From Monosporascus cannonballus (taxonomy: Eukaryota; Ascomycota; Sordariomycetes; Xylariales): a DNA stretch of 45,813 bases. This document shows, piece by piece, positions 1 through 10,572 of the stretch (its first letter is position 1; each line of letters starts with the position of its first letter). Position numbers and translations under genes: made by a program. Under the pieces are notes generated by a model. The model was not told the origin of the DNA and did no database searches. It saw only the letters and a program-made list of their open reading frames with translations. Where the stretch lies: positions 1 through 45,813 of the forward strand of contig QJNS01000400.1 of the NCBI GenBank assembly GCA_004154925.1, written 5' to 3'.

Positions 1-88
<88 letters not shown>
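1..88. repeat. 88-base poly-C run at the window edge
   Basis: The first 88 bases are all C. The run begins 25 bases downstream of the splice donor of the GH5 gene, so it would lie inside that gene's first intron if real. A homopolymer this long is very unusual in a fungal chromosome and is more likely a long-read or gap-filling artefact, or a contig end. It contains no CCCTAA units, so it is not a telomere. Confidence 0.95.
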
Positions 89-90
<2 letters not shown>

Positions 91-115
91 CCGAGCCGAA
101 CGGGGAATTACTCAC

Positions 116-629
116 AGCACCAACCCGCCTTACTAACATGATTATCCAAAATAGTAACAACCCCGCGGTCCCAGAGGCTCTTAATGACCCGCTCAAACAC
201 CCGCCGCGTCGTGGCGCCCCCGCCCTCGAGCACCCAGGGGTTCTTCTGGGCGACCCGCGCGAGCAGCCCGTCGACGGCCTCGCGCTGCACGCCGGCGGAG
301 CCGGCGCCGGACACGAAGGCGTCCCTGACCTTGACGCCGGGTGCCAGCGCGTGGTCGACCGAGTACGTGAGGCGCACGCAGTTGAAGCCGGCGGCCGCGA
401 TGATGTCGGCTATCCGCTCCACGGGCTGCTTGTGCAGGCCTTCGGGCACGTTGGCCTCCATGTGGCCCCCCCAGTTGACGCAGCGCAGCTTCACGCGCGC
501 GCCCGAGGCGTCCACGATCCACCGACCCTGCGCGCTGAGCGGCAGCTCCGGAGCCGCGAGCGCCGCGGCGGCGGCGGAGGCGACGGCGCCCACAAGGGCC
601 GTCAGGAGGGGGAAATGGTGGATTTTCAT
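116..629 (-). CDS. Secreted GH5-family glycoside hydrolase (cellulase-like), first exon only
   Basis: Partial gene. The ATG at 629 opens a signal peptide of about 25 residues (hydrophobic, Ala-rich). A GH5 N-terminus follows: GRWIVDASGARVKLRCVNWGG, then the early barrel strands with AAGFNCVRLTYSVDHAL and, near the exon end, VTILDNHVSKAGWCC, which fits the DNxxSxxGWCC loop of fungal GH5 enzymes. The frame hits a stop at 108, but a good donor (GTGAGT, read at 115-110) lies just before it, so exon 1 ends at 116 and about 171 residues are visible. The two catalytic glutamates would lie in later exons to the left, beyond the poly-C run. The family hydrolyses beta-linked glucans outside the cell; the exact substrate cannot be told. 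The exon is GC-rich. The family call is good; completeness cannot be judged. Confidence 0.85.
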
Positions 630-2998
630 GGCTCACCAGCTACGGGTGTGTCTGTTCGTACGTCTGTGTGTCTACGCGTTTATGTAAGTATGCCTGTGTG
701 AGCGTAGCGGCGAGATTAGGTGACGAGTTCGATAGCGAGCGTAGGCTACTTCGACAATATAAAAGGGAGAGAGCGGCCAAGAGTTATCAGAGGAAAGCCG
801 TGGGATCGGAGGAATACGACCTGACCTAGAGAAAAGGAAGTGCGCCATTCGGGTGTCGTCCGAGTAATAAGTACTGATGCCGTTGCTGGTCACGTCCCAT
901 CCCACGCGAAGGGACAAGCAAGATGGGGGCGCCTCCTCTAGCAAACAAGTTCACTCCAGCGAGCGAATGGACGGAGCAGAGAGCTGCAATAATGGATGGG
1001 ATGGGAGATGAGAGATCTCAGGTGGACAGACCGAGGAGCAAATCAGGCGCATGCGAACTAGAGACAGTTGTGCCGGGCGTCGCGACTGAAAGACATCACT
1101 TCTGCTTGCAATATAACTCGATGTCGTGATGCGCAGCGTAGCACCAAAAAATTCCGACCATACCACCGCCTCCCCCTATATCCCCCTGACAGCGTCACCA
1201 CGAGGTGGGCCAGGACGCCTCTCCATCATACATACATCAATAGGAGACATCCTGTATGGACGCCTTTTCTTCTCATATATATCCGTCACGCGCTCTGATT
1301 CGCAGGGCATAGAGGATATAAGCAAGAAATAGGGATGCGTTCCTGGTTTGCCGCTGCGAACTGCTTCGTTCGCGGCAGGTCATGGTGTCCAGGGGTGGGT
1401 AGGTACGCAGTAGCAGCGGACCACTATCGCCACATGCGCATCCAGTCCGATCCAGTCATGTCGTCGATACTACCGAATTCGGGTCTCCTGCCATCTTATC
1501 CATCCAGCCGTCCGTCCATCCAGAAAGCAAAGCAAGATTCCAGCCCTGATGCGTTATTTCGTAAATGCGTTAGTTAAACAAATCAACTTCCTGTTTCGGG
1601 GTCCCCTCGTAGGGATAGCAGTTATGTAGGCGTGACCGCGGCGCATGATTGGTGCCGACCTCGCATGCGACCCTGAACATTAATCAGGGCAGCGAATGGA
1701 ACCCTACCTCACTTCTTGCGGTACTGAAAAGCGCTCGCAGAGGAAGATGGTGGTGTGTGGCGACAGGGTCAGGAGGTGGCTTTCTTTGTCGTTGGATGTC
1801 GAGTGGGAGAAAATCAAGCCCCGTCCGCCAGGGAGGAAAAGCCAAGAAGCCGTCGAACCGAGACATGTGGATGACCGTTCCTCAGAGGAGGGAGGGGCCG
1901 CATGCGTGCGTGCGGTAGTTGGCAAGAAGAGGGTGCTGACTCTGTGGGGTATATGCCCCGAAGCGCCACAGATCGGTCATGTATGTACCTATTGGGTTTT
2001 GGTTTATACTCCTTAAATGAAACAATCTCACAGAGAAATAACCAAGACAGCCCGCGGTGTTACCAACCATAATCTCACAGATGCAGTAAGTTTTCCAGCC
2101 ATTCAACTATCGACGCATATACAGCATTGGCGCAGATCCCCGAAAAGCCAGGGCACGCGATCGGCCGTTCGTCATCTCCACATACCGGTATCGGCCCATC
2201 CATCCATCTATCTATTAGCACTAACTACAGCAGGCACCGACCCCAGATCCCATATAAAGGGGCAGCAGGGGACAAGGAGGTCACAATACAAAATACGACA
2301 GGCGCGCCAATGGTCACGGATGTAGCAGCTCTGCGGTCAACGGGTCATGCTCGAGCCGGGTGTTTTTGGAGACCAATCGTCTTGGCGCCGGCCCCTGTGG
2401 ACCAGGACCTGTCCTAGCGTCCTTGAGTTCCTCATGGCTGTTTCGATTGTCTGCTAGCTGGATGCTTATTTACAACACTGTGTGGCAAGCAACCGGAAAC
2501 TCGAGATCACCTGTATGATTGCGAGCATGCATGTCTACAGCGGTGCAGGGGACAATACATGCTCTCACGTGTTGGAGTTGCCCGCACCATCTCGGGGGCT
2601 CACCCTCCCTCGTATCAGGGCAGTCCTCGAATATCGTCTATTCTGGGCATGACAAACCTTCAACAATAAGTAGGCCAATATGTAGTGGGCTGGCTTAAAA
2701 GCGTGTCTCCTTGCGATTATTATTATACGGCGAAAAAGCACGTATACATACATCAGTATGTGGATATCGTAACGGTCGTAACACTTTGTACTACCTCGTA
2801 CAAGCTGTACCACGTGCGGCCCGTCCCCCGTGAGAATCTAACCGCGCCCGAAGTCCACTTCCGCTCCTGATTAGTCCATCGTCTAGCTTCGTGCTTTCTT
2901 TTCTTTTTTTTTTTTCTTCTTCTTTCCCCCTTTCGAGGAAAGGAGGTTATCACAATGACTTCAGCGCCGAACCAACCGCGCGCAGGTGGTCATGGGCT
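630..2998. other. Intergenic region, no gene recognised
   Basis: About 2.4 kb between the GH5 start and the Opy1-like stop. It should hold the GH5 promoter at its left end and the 3' end of the Opy1-like transcript at its right end. Short open frames here have no recognisable domain and no splice pattern that joins them. A T-rich tract (2894-2925) lies 75-105 bases past the Opy1-like stop codon. I recognise no mobile element. Confidence 0.6.
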
Positions 2999-4319
2999 TC
3001 AGAGGTTTCCGGAAGTGGAAGCGCGAACCTCTAATTCTCTCCTCTTCGACAGAAGGCTCTTGAAGGCGCCTAGGCACTGTAAAAGGGTCTCTTCGTCGCG
3101 GGCGCATAGGCGGTAGCTTTTCTCGTCCGTGATGATCTGCATGCAGTGTATCTTGGTTTTGCTCACCGGGTCGATGTCGACTACGTTGACAACGGTGGAC
3201 ATGTCGATGATACGCGAGGCGGCGTACTCGGTCTTATCCTTATAGAATATCAGGTTTTTCAGCCGGAGCACCGCCCAGTAATTCTTCCACTGCCGGACAC
3301 CGCCTTTGCTCTTGAGGAACATGAGCCACCCCTGCCAGAGCACGCGATCTGGATCCTGCTCGACGTTGAGACCACTAATCTGACTAGCGTTCCTATTGCC
3401 AAAGGACGGGCGTCCATCCAAGCTACCTTTGGACCGCGCTGCTCCCGACGGGGAGAACGGTTGTACAGCCAGGCTCTCGATCGAAACTCCATGGTTTCGC
3501 TGAATGTCAGCATCCGAGAAATCCGAGTGGGATGCGAGTTCATTTCCAGACAAGCCTGATGATTCCACGTTGCGTGAAGGTCTTCTTCCGGGCTTAGGTC
3601 CTGAGGCAGTTGTCTCTACGGGCTCGGGAGAGCTCGACAGAAACCTTTCGTTCTCCATCGCAGCATGCCGTGCATGCTCCGACCTGTTCCCGAGCAATCC
3701 AGCTGGGGCGAATGATTGTCGGCGCACAATCGGGCTTGCCAGAAACAGCTCTTCCTCCTCTTCCTCAATCCTCGCGTCCTCTCTTATCAAATCCACCCAT
3801 TCCTGCGCGTCTTCCTGGGTTGGTGCTTCGAAGTGGAAATTTCTGGCAGGAGAGAACAAGCCAAAGAGGTTGTGACGCTTTTGCTTTGGATCTTTCAGGA
3901 GCGTAACAGCCGAAAGGTCAGATAGATAGATTATCTGTCGGAGCTTGCTTTCCTTATCCGTCTTGTAGAGGGAGAGAGCATTGGGCCGCAGAACCAGGTA
4001 GACGGGCTTCCATGTCTGCGAATAGCAGCCAAACATCTTAGCTACCGTATAAACGTCGGTAAATCTCCAAGACACGGCCACTCACCTTAGTCTTCTGCGT
4101 GCGTCTTTGAACATAGCCGGACTTGATGACACGGTCGAACTCGAAACTTCCATTTAGGTTTACCGGGCTCGAAGCGGCAACGCTTAGATGGTTGCGCAGA
4201 TGGTTCGTCGGAGTTTTTGCAGGACCGGCCGTTGCGGATCGCGGGATGCTGAGAATCGTGGCACTACCGGACGACGACGTCCCTGTTGGCCTAGGTATCG
4301 AACTAGCTGTTCCCGCCAT
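2999..4319 (-). CDS. Tandem PH-domain protein, Opy1-like
   Basis: Two exons, 4319-4086 and 4015-2999, joined across a 70-bp intron (GTGAGT donor, GCAG acceptor), give 416 residues. The join restores the first PH domain: exon 1 ends IKSGYVQRRTQKTK and exon 2 opens TWKPVYLVLRP. PH1 spans about residues 60-170 and ends in EDAQEWVDLI. A Ser-rich acidic linker (EEEEEELFL) follows. PH2 spans about 285-400, with GWLMFLKSKGGVRQWKNYW and the closing helix residues LLQCLGAFKSLL. Two PH domains separated by a long disordered linker is the layout of yeast Opy1, a phosphoinositide-binding protein linked to PI(4,5)P2 synthesis and pheromone response. That role is inferred from the family. No membrane segment or catalytic domain is seen. 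The ATG at 4319 is the only good start. Confidence 0.85.
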
Positions 4320-6615
4320 GATGTAAGGCGAGCGACCATGGAAATTTAGAAAGACGGATGGGTCGGATGCGTTTCGGAAGGGTTCGTTATCGGTTTATTA
4401 GATATTAAGGTTACGGAGCTGCACGGCAGCTGATGCTAGTAAAATGCCCCGGGGGCTGGGCAAGGCGGTAGATGGAAATTATGGGGAAGTAAAGATTCAG
4501 GAACGTAGGCACGAATGAAAAGTGAGTCTGCGAAGCGATGGACGATTCCCCTTTTTGGAACCAGAACTGCGGTGTCGCGCATCAAAGGGAAGCGGTTTAT
4601 TGGGCGACGTGTATGGATACTACGCCGAGGACTGAATGGTAAGAACGGGGTGGAGATAGCGTAGTCGTAATGGTAATGGTAATGGTAATGGTAATGGTAA
4701 TGGACAAGGAGCGAAGACTTGGGTAGGTAGGCACAAAGAAGACACAAAGTCCCAAGAATGGAGAAGGCGAGATATGTAAGTAGGCGTGCAAAGAGAAATT
4801 GAGGAAATTGAGGTTGAAGTTGAAGTTGCGAGCCCAGGTGACCAGGTAGGAAGCTACACGGAAGAGTTGGAGCTCTGAGAATGAGAGGCTTTAGCGAAGT
4901 GGAGGGAGAGGGGCCGGACCGTCGACCGAAACCGAAGTTGGAATGGTAATTTACGGGAATTCCTTTTCGAGAGTAACAGCAAGGGAGTGATAGGGAATGT
5001 TTAGGTCCAGCGGCCCATGAAATAGACACAAATATGGCAGCTCGTCAGTCAGGTCTGTCCGTATGTTTATACATATAACGGCAGGTGTATGCTATGTGGG
5101 GAGTCGAGTTTTATATATATGGTTGGTTGTCCTTGATTTATGACGAAAGGTGAGCAGGTAGGTAGGTACCTGGGGTTGAATAAGGCAGTGCAGGTCTTGA
5201 ATGCTGAGGAAAGATGAAGCGAATCAACGTATACATACGAAAGGGTCGAACATTGGAGGGCATTCATAATAATAAACACATGCGAGTAAATCGACGTTGC
5301 GTCTTGACGAATCACAGATCTTCCATTGCTGAAACCCATCCGCTCGTCAGTCGGCGGGTGTTTGCCCAGAGTTTCGGAATTCAAGACGCGTGTCTGTTTC
5401 ACTTGCTGGTACAGGGAAATGATGAACGCCAGCGCTCCGAGCGTTTCCGATTATGGATGGACCCAGCGCTTGTGTAGCTGCCGAAAGGGCTGGCCGGGTG
5501 GCCTCAACTTGTGGATCCCAGCGGCTGTGTTTTGTGGCGTTGGTTTTTACAGTTCTACCAGTTACAAGTTATTCTACGTATGCCTAAATCAGGCGGAGGC
5601 AACTGGGCGCGTGACTACCTTCTTGACATCCAAGCTTACTTATTCACTGCCTCCTTCTTTGGTCTAAGCGCTGCCCCTGAGGTGCAAAAGTGTATGTTGA
5701 GCAACGCCCACCTGTCTTTAGGGAGGGTCGGCGTCCTCGTCAAGCTGCAGAATTATCCGGGTTCAGGCCAAGGATGTCAGTGGACCAGCAGCCGTCTTGG
5801 TAACCTACTGCCATACGTCCTGTTGCATATTTTTGGGTTAGTGCAGGGCCATCAAGCCGGTGCATGACATCTTATTATTCTGTCCATGGGGAAACTAGGT
5901 TGCGGCGGTTAGATCACTTGTGGTACCTTGTGTGGTTACTTGGGTCGCCTTTGGCCTTTGTGTCGAGTCACTTGATGGCTGCAGTATATCCAAGGTGAGT
6001 TAGGAACGACTGTCCTCGATATCGATTCACTCTGTGATATCATATCTGTAGTTCTGGCTGGCTATACCGGATGAGAGAAGCCATCTGGAGCGCCTGTAGT
6101 GAATCAACTGGTGGCACGGGCTATTAGACCTATCCGGAAGGGAAGCTGCTTGCTTAATGGGTTGTTTGTTAGATGCATCCTCCATAACAATCCTCCGGAC
6201 GCACCTCGAAGTTGAACCACGCCGAATTCTTCGCTGTGATTTTCGGGCACCCCCTTTTTGGGCGGGCTGTCGGTGTGTCCCGCTATGAGAAGTATGAGTA
6301 ATTAATATTCCGCTCAACAGAGTTCGGACTTATGCATGTGCCCTGAGAAAGGCTAAATCGTAATGTACCAGCCATTATTCATATATGATCATCTTATCTC
6401 GAGTCTTTTTTTGCTCACAAATCGCATGCGCGTATCACTATTACGTAGCTAAAGACCCCATCCAAGGAAACAAGCCCGAAGGTAATTTCTATATACTAGG
6501 GAGAAGCATGTAATCGATGAGAGCATTGTGTACACATATCAGAAAGCTATCCTAGAGCCTACCAAAGCATCTTTCCATAAATCCATATCACATACAAACC
6601 ATTAGCCGCATTAAC
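4320..6615. other. Divergent intergenic region (Opy1-like / GNAT)
   Basis: About 2.3 kb separating two divergently transcribed genes, so it should carry both promoters. It contains a hexamer repeat at 4668-4703. The open frames of 100-200 codons here start at non-ATG codons or lack any recognisable domain, and one owes its length to the hexamer repeat. I see no gene in it. Confidence 0.55.
4668..4703. repeat. (TAATGG)6 microsatellite
   Basis: Six perfect tandem copies of TAATGG, 36 bp. It lies about 350 bp upstream of the Opy1-like ATG, in the probable promoter or 5' leader. Read on the minus strand it is CCATTA repeated and contains no ATG, so it would not create upstream starts if transcribed. 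Confidence 0.95.
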
Positions 6616-7428
6616 ATGGTAGAGACTAGCAATTCGTCGGCCGCCGGCGGAAGCCCGCAGGTCACCTACAGCTTCGCCACCCGAGGGGACGTCTTCGAGC
6701 TGTCGACCACCCAGCTAGCCGCCACGTGGGACACCGACTACAACAAGTCGTTTTACTACGACGACATCGACCTCGAGGACGAGGACGTGAAGAGGGAAGC
6801 GGGGTGGATCCTACGGTACGAGATCGAAGCCCTATTCCACAGGGGCGACCGCAGCAGAATCCTCAAGGCGGTCCGCAACGGCGAGATCGTCGGGCTCGTG
6901 ATGGTCGAGGAGATGTCCAAGAAGGAAATCGAGGACACGAAGCTGAAGGGTGCCGCGCCGGAGCGACGCAGGAGCAAGCCCACGCACGGAACGTCCGATG
7001 AGAAGTACGACCTCTACGGCGAGCGCTTCGACGAGTGGGCCCACGATCTTTCTGTCGCCTGGGGAGACTGGAATATCATGCTGGACGCTTTGAAGTCCCA
7101 TATGGCATCCGCCCCCTTTTTCTGTAAGTCCGGTCTAGCGGCATGCTGCCACTGCAGATCCCACCGCTCCCGTACGGCTAACGGCTATGCCACAGATGTT
7201 TCCGGCTTGGGCGTGAAGCCGGAGTGGCAGAAGCAGAATGTCGGGACCACCCTCTTCGCAAAGGTAAAAGATTACGCCGAGGATTGCAACATGGGCCTCC
7301 TGTTCCTGGTAGATAAGAACGAGAAGCAGTTCTATGAACGGGGCGGTGCTACCTTCGCCGAGGAGGAAGTGAAGGGTAAGAAGACCACCTACCTCGTCTC
7401 TTGGACCTCAGCTGGAGGAGCGGCCTAG
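6616..7428 (+). CDS. GNAT-family N-acetyltransferase
   Basis: Two exons, 6616-7123 and 7196-7428, give 246 residues. The intron (7124-7195, 72 bp) has donor GTAAGT, branch GCTAAC at 7177-7182 and acceptor CACAG. Splicing creates the junction FF-YVSGLGVKPEWQKQNVGT at residues 168-187, the acetyl-CoA-binding motif A of GNAT enzymes (hydrophobic strand, then Q/R-x-x-G-x-G/A). It is followed by LFAKVKDYAEDCNMGLLFLVDKNEKQFYERGGA, the usual strand and 'YExxGF'-like end. The N-terminal half is charged and contains an RRRSKP insert. Enzymes of this fold transfer acetyl from acetyl-CoA to an amine; the substrate is not evident. No signal peptide, so probably cytosolic or nuclear. Because the intron is a multiple of three and has no stop, an unspliced reading would look intact but carry 24 odd Cys/Arg/His-rich residues. 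Confidence 0.85.
   Translation: MVETSNSSAAGGSPQVTYSFATRGDVFELSTTQLAATWDTDYNKSFYYDDIDLEDEDVKREAGWILRYEIEALFHRGDRSRILKAVRNGEIVGLVMVEEMSKKEIEDTKLKGAAPERRRSKPTHGTSDEKYDLYGERFDEWAHDLSVAWGDWNIMLDALKSHMASAPFFCKSGLAACCHCRSHRSRTANGYATDVSGLGVKPEWQKQNVGTTLFAKVKDYAEDCNMGLLFLVDKNEKQFYERGGATFAEEEVKGKKTTYLVSWTSAGGAA
7124..7195 (+). other. 72-nt stop-free intron of the GNAT gene
   Basis: GTAAGT at 7124, GCTAAC branch site 14 bases before the CAG at 7193-7195. The length is divisible by three and there is no in-frame stop. Removing it restores GNAT motif A, which is why I call it an intron and not coding sequence. Confidence 0.85.
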
Positions 7429-8576
7429 TAACAGCTTTGGACTCTGCGCCACAGTGTTAGCTTTTTTATAAATTCTTTTGCGGTATTAGGTTCTTGGATA
7501 TGTTACGGAAAGTCGACCTATTCCTGGCGTTGATGGCTACATAATTTTTCTCACCATTATACAATCATTGTGCTTTCCTATCAGGAATGCTGTGCTACTG
7601 CAGCATGGATGCCCCCTACGGTATGTGTGGGTAGGTGCAGACACTTGTTAGATCAGAACGACGGATCCTTGACATCTCCCATTAAGGCGGCCATAGAAGT
7701 GATCGTAGGTGTGACAATAATGCAAAGGGAAGGCTCAGGGTCTCAAGACTGGAGTAATAGGCGGATCCCAACCTTTCTTACAGACGAGGCTATCTTCGGT
7801 GATCTATGTTTTCGTTTGAAAAGGACAGGGCTAGGTCCGGTAATTGCTAATAGATATATCGCAGGCAGGTGGGCAGCACCCGCCGCAACAATCTACCTTT
7901 ATTAATGTCCAGCTGGCCAACTTACTTTTAGTGGTGGTAGGAGGACTGAAGTGCAACCTCAGTTCAGCAGCCCAATCCCAGCCTGCATCCGTATACCGAG
8001 CCATCCGTACAGCTGTCCGACAGCCAAGTCCGGATTAACTCTCTGCGCGACGTCGGTCGTCGTCGACGCTGCGATACCAATAAGAAGGAGAACTTATCGT
8101 CCCATTGAGGACAACGGCGTAAAAGCACGGCCGGGATAATGACGTCGTCCAGCCGACATGACGCAAGCGCCGCAGGATAAGCACTTCGACCCTTATAGCC
8201 TACGGAACGGCTACCAAGCGGTAGCTATGTTTGCACTGCGTAGACCCCTGGTTACAACAAATTCAAACACGATCCCGACGCTTAAAGCGCCGGAGTTAGC
8301 GTAGCATTCCCTGCCCGCCATCTTCACGAAGGTCCACCTTAAGAAAGAGAAGAATTAGAGCTCTTGTCGCAAAATTCGAAAAGGGTCACTTGGAAACGCG
8401 GGCCTTAAGCCCGTTATAGTAAACGGGGGAGGAGGAGGGGGGAGGCCGACTTTCCGGCTGGAGTTCAGTTGGGACGCTTGTACGGATTACGGACAAAAAG
8501 ACCGCAGACCCGAAAGCCTGCGACGCAAGCCACTGGCGAAAGGCCTTCCTCAACAGAGCACGCCCTTCCATCAAGA
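7429..8576. other. Intergenic region, no gene recognised
   Basis: About 1.1 kb between the GNAT stop and the SANT-chromodomain relic. The left 300 bases probably hold the GNAT 3' UTR. The rest has only short open frames without recognisable domains. It may include further decayed sequence belonging to the relic to the right, but I could not align any of it by eye. Confidence 0.5.
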
Positions 8577-9002
8577 GTTGCCTTCACGCCCGAGGAAGAC
8601 GAGTTTCTCGAGCAGCTGAAGGAGGGGAATGATTAGCTGCCATGGAAGGAGATTCGGGACGACGAGTTTGAGGTCGCGGAGATACTGGACTCCATGACGA
8701 CGAGGGAGGCGGCTGGTGAACCTGATCAAGTGGGGAGGATATGGGCGTGAGCGCAATAGTTGGGAACCTATTGCGCATTTGAAGAACTGCTGTGAGAAGC
8801 TACAGCGGTTTCCACCAGAGGAACCTGATCGTCCACAACCCCGTCAATGAAGTTCCAAACAGCTGAAGGAGAAGAAGCTGCCATAGCAGGAGGTTTACGA
8901 GCAGTTGGCGGAGGCCTTCCCCGCGGCGAAAGCGCAGCGTGGGTGCACTTTAGGTGCGATACTGTACGAAGCTGAAGGAGAGGCAATCGGGCAAGGGGTA
9001 GG
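8577..9002 (+). pseudogene. Decayed SANT/Myb-like plus chromodomain gene fragment
   Basis: Reading three frames recovers one ordered protein relic. First, 8577-8660 reads FTPEEDEFLEQLKEG, a stop at 8634, then LPWKEI: the first half of a fungal SANT/Myb-like repeat. Second, after a one-base shift near 8697, a chromodomain appears: FEVAEILDS, then RRGRRLVNLIKWGGYGRE and NSWEPIAHLKNCCEKLQRF, ending at a stop at 8848. Third, about 8860-9002 reads QLKEKKLP, stop, QEVYEQLAEAFP, a shift, then AL, stop, VRYCTKLKERQSGKG: the second half of the SANT-like repeat. Two of the stops fit loss of an expected Trp (LPW to LP-stop, TGG to TAG) and an expected Gln (ALQVRYC, CAG to TAG); both are CpA to TpA changes, as RIP makes. 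Chromodomains of this type are typical of Ty3/gypsy chromovirus integrases and of chromatin proteins. Not functional as it stands. Confidence 0.75.
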
Positions 9003-9500
9003 CAGAGTCGGTAATTCGGACTAAGGTTGGACATGGCGCAAACGGTGGCTTACGATGTATAGCAAAAAGGTTCCTTCTGCTAACTTTGCTATCCCGCTCC
9101 CGGGGAAAGGCATTGGAAGATGGAATATCAACGGCATACGTGTATCAGTTGTATGGACTGTTTTCAACAGTTTAGGTTAACGGCGTTCGTGTTTTTGTAT
9201 ATGTGGGTGTCGTGTGTCATTCCATTTCATGATTATATTCAAGGGTTCTACTCTTTCAATGGCGGAACATCGCTTTTACCTTTACTGCCGCGCTTGCCTT
9301 ACCCTTGAGGCTCGCCTCTCGCTTGGCCATAGGACCTCAACCCGTGTAAAGGCTGCTAAGAAAGAGGTAGCGCCGTCTTACAAAATCCCAAGTCCACAGA
9401 CAATTACCGCTCGTACAAGGAGGTGTAAACATGACCGTCCTTCCGGAACGCGAGAACAGACTAGGAACAACCCGCCAACACGGATTCCCCTGTCCCGCTC
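9003..9500. other. Spacer between two gene relics
   Basis: About 500 bases between the convergent SANT-chromodomain and SNF2 relics. Open frames are short and unrecognisable. No terminal repeat or target-site duplication is visible by eye. Confidence 0.5.
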
Positions 9501-10572
9501 TCACCTGTCCAGCTGAGTGCTAGCGAGGATGTTGCCGAACGCCTCGTCGCGTATCTTGTAGCGGGTATTTATCAGGTCTTCACCCGCGTGGTCCTCGGCA
9601 AAGAGGACGTAGAAGTGAGCCGGGAAACGCTGGCCGATGCGGTGGATCCTCCCGCGGGCTTGCCGGAGCTTGCTCTCGACCAAGGGAAGATCCACAAGGA
9701 CGGCATAGTTGGGTTCCGCAGGCCGTCAACGCCGACGCCACACATGCTGATGGGAGCGATGAATAAGGCGGGCAGGAGCCGCGCGTCGGCGAAGGGGACG
9801 AGCCCGAACGGGCTATTGATGGCCTTCTGCCGAGCACGAGCTTGACCTCCCAGCGGCCGGCCCAGTGCCTGTCAGCGTACATGGCGAGGAGCGCCGCGAT
9901 GCCGGGCCTCTCCGTGAAGAGACAGACGTGCTTTTTCGTAGGCCCGGCCGGCGGAGTCTGGGTGCAGCTTTGCGGCGCGGCGTCGTCCACGGCGGCGAGG
10001 CCGAGGATGCGCTCCAGCTCGGTGATCTTTCCGCTCCCCTTGGAGATGGCGTCGATGTATTTGAATGCTGGGTGCTGGCGGCCTGCCTCGGGCTGGTCCA
10101 GAGGGGGGATCTTAACGCCTCGGCGTTCAGCCACTTGAGACCGTTGTGGAGCTTCTGGAATTCCTGAGGCAGGTCGAGGAGGCCCGAAACGTTGCGAGGA
10201 ACATGTAGTCAAGAAGACACCGCTGAACCACAGCATGTCAAGTAGCTCCTGCGCTGTGTCGGCGGCTACTCAGCGACCGCCGCGGCGGGGACCCGGGACT
10301 GACACTTATCTGACGGCTTGTCCGACTAGCCGCTGCCGCCAGTCTTGTCCTTCCTCTTCTTCGCGACTAATTCAAACCAGAGCTTCTTTGCCTGCTCGGC
10401 CTTGGCGGAAGTCGGGCTTGGCCGCCCCCGGCGACCAGCACGGCACGTGCGTTTCCCAGATGAGCAGCAGGACACAGTCTGCATGGCCGAAGAACTTGTG
10501 CTCTGCCGACTGGCGCACCATGAACGCCAGAGCAATACGCCAAGGGGCCAGGGGCGAGGCAAGGTCAAACAC
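9501..10572 (-). pseudogene. Decayed SNF2-type helicase (C-terminal half)
   Basis: On the minus strand the helicase C-terminal lobe can be followed through several frame changes. In order: MLWFSGV (about 10236), LLDLPQEFQKLHNGLKWLN in another frame (about 10140), then FKYIDAISKGSGKITELERILGLA, KHVCLFTERPGIAALLAMYA, after a shift near 9835 INSPFGLVPFADARLLPALF and MCGVGVDGLRN (motif V region), and after a shift near 9716 YAVLVDLPLVESKLRQARGRIHRIGQ (motif VI, the Q-x-x-G-R-x-x-R-x-G-Q signature). It ends with FAEDHAGEDLINTRYKIRDEAF and a stop at 9501. Upstream pieces to 10572 are open but less clear. The ATPase N-terminal lobe (Walker A, DExH) is missing. At least four frame breaks make this a relic. 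Unlike the neighbour on its left, the breaks are indels and the segment is still GC-rich, so RIP is not the obvious cause. Confidence 0.8.

Noticed and set aside
138..701. Long plus-strand frames opposite the GH5 exon
   Set aside because: They mirror a GC-rich coding exon with a signal peptide and splice donor on the other strand; no domain is seen in them.
757..766. TATAAAAGG-like box on the plus strand
   Set aside because: It points away from the GH5 gene and no plus-strand gene follows it.
4436..5029. 197-codon minus-strand frame upstream of the Opy1-like gene
   Set aside because: It starts at GTG, includes the hexamer repeat as a Tyr-His run, and has no domain.
5511..5867. 118-codon plus-strand frame
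   Set aside because: Random-looking composition, no splice partners and no family resemblance.
8571..8778. Minus-strand frames over the SANT-chromodomain relic
   Set aside because: The plus strand gives recognisable chromodomain and SANT residues; the minus frames do not.
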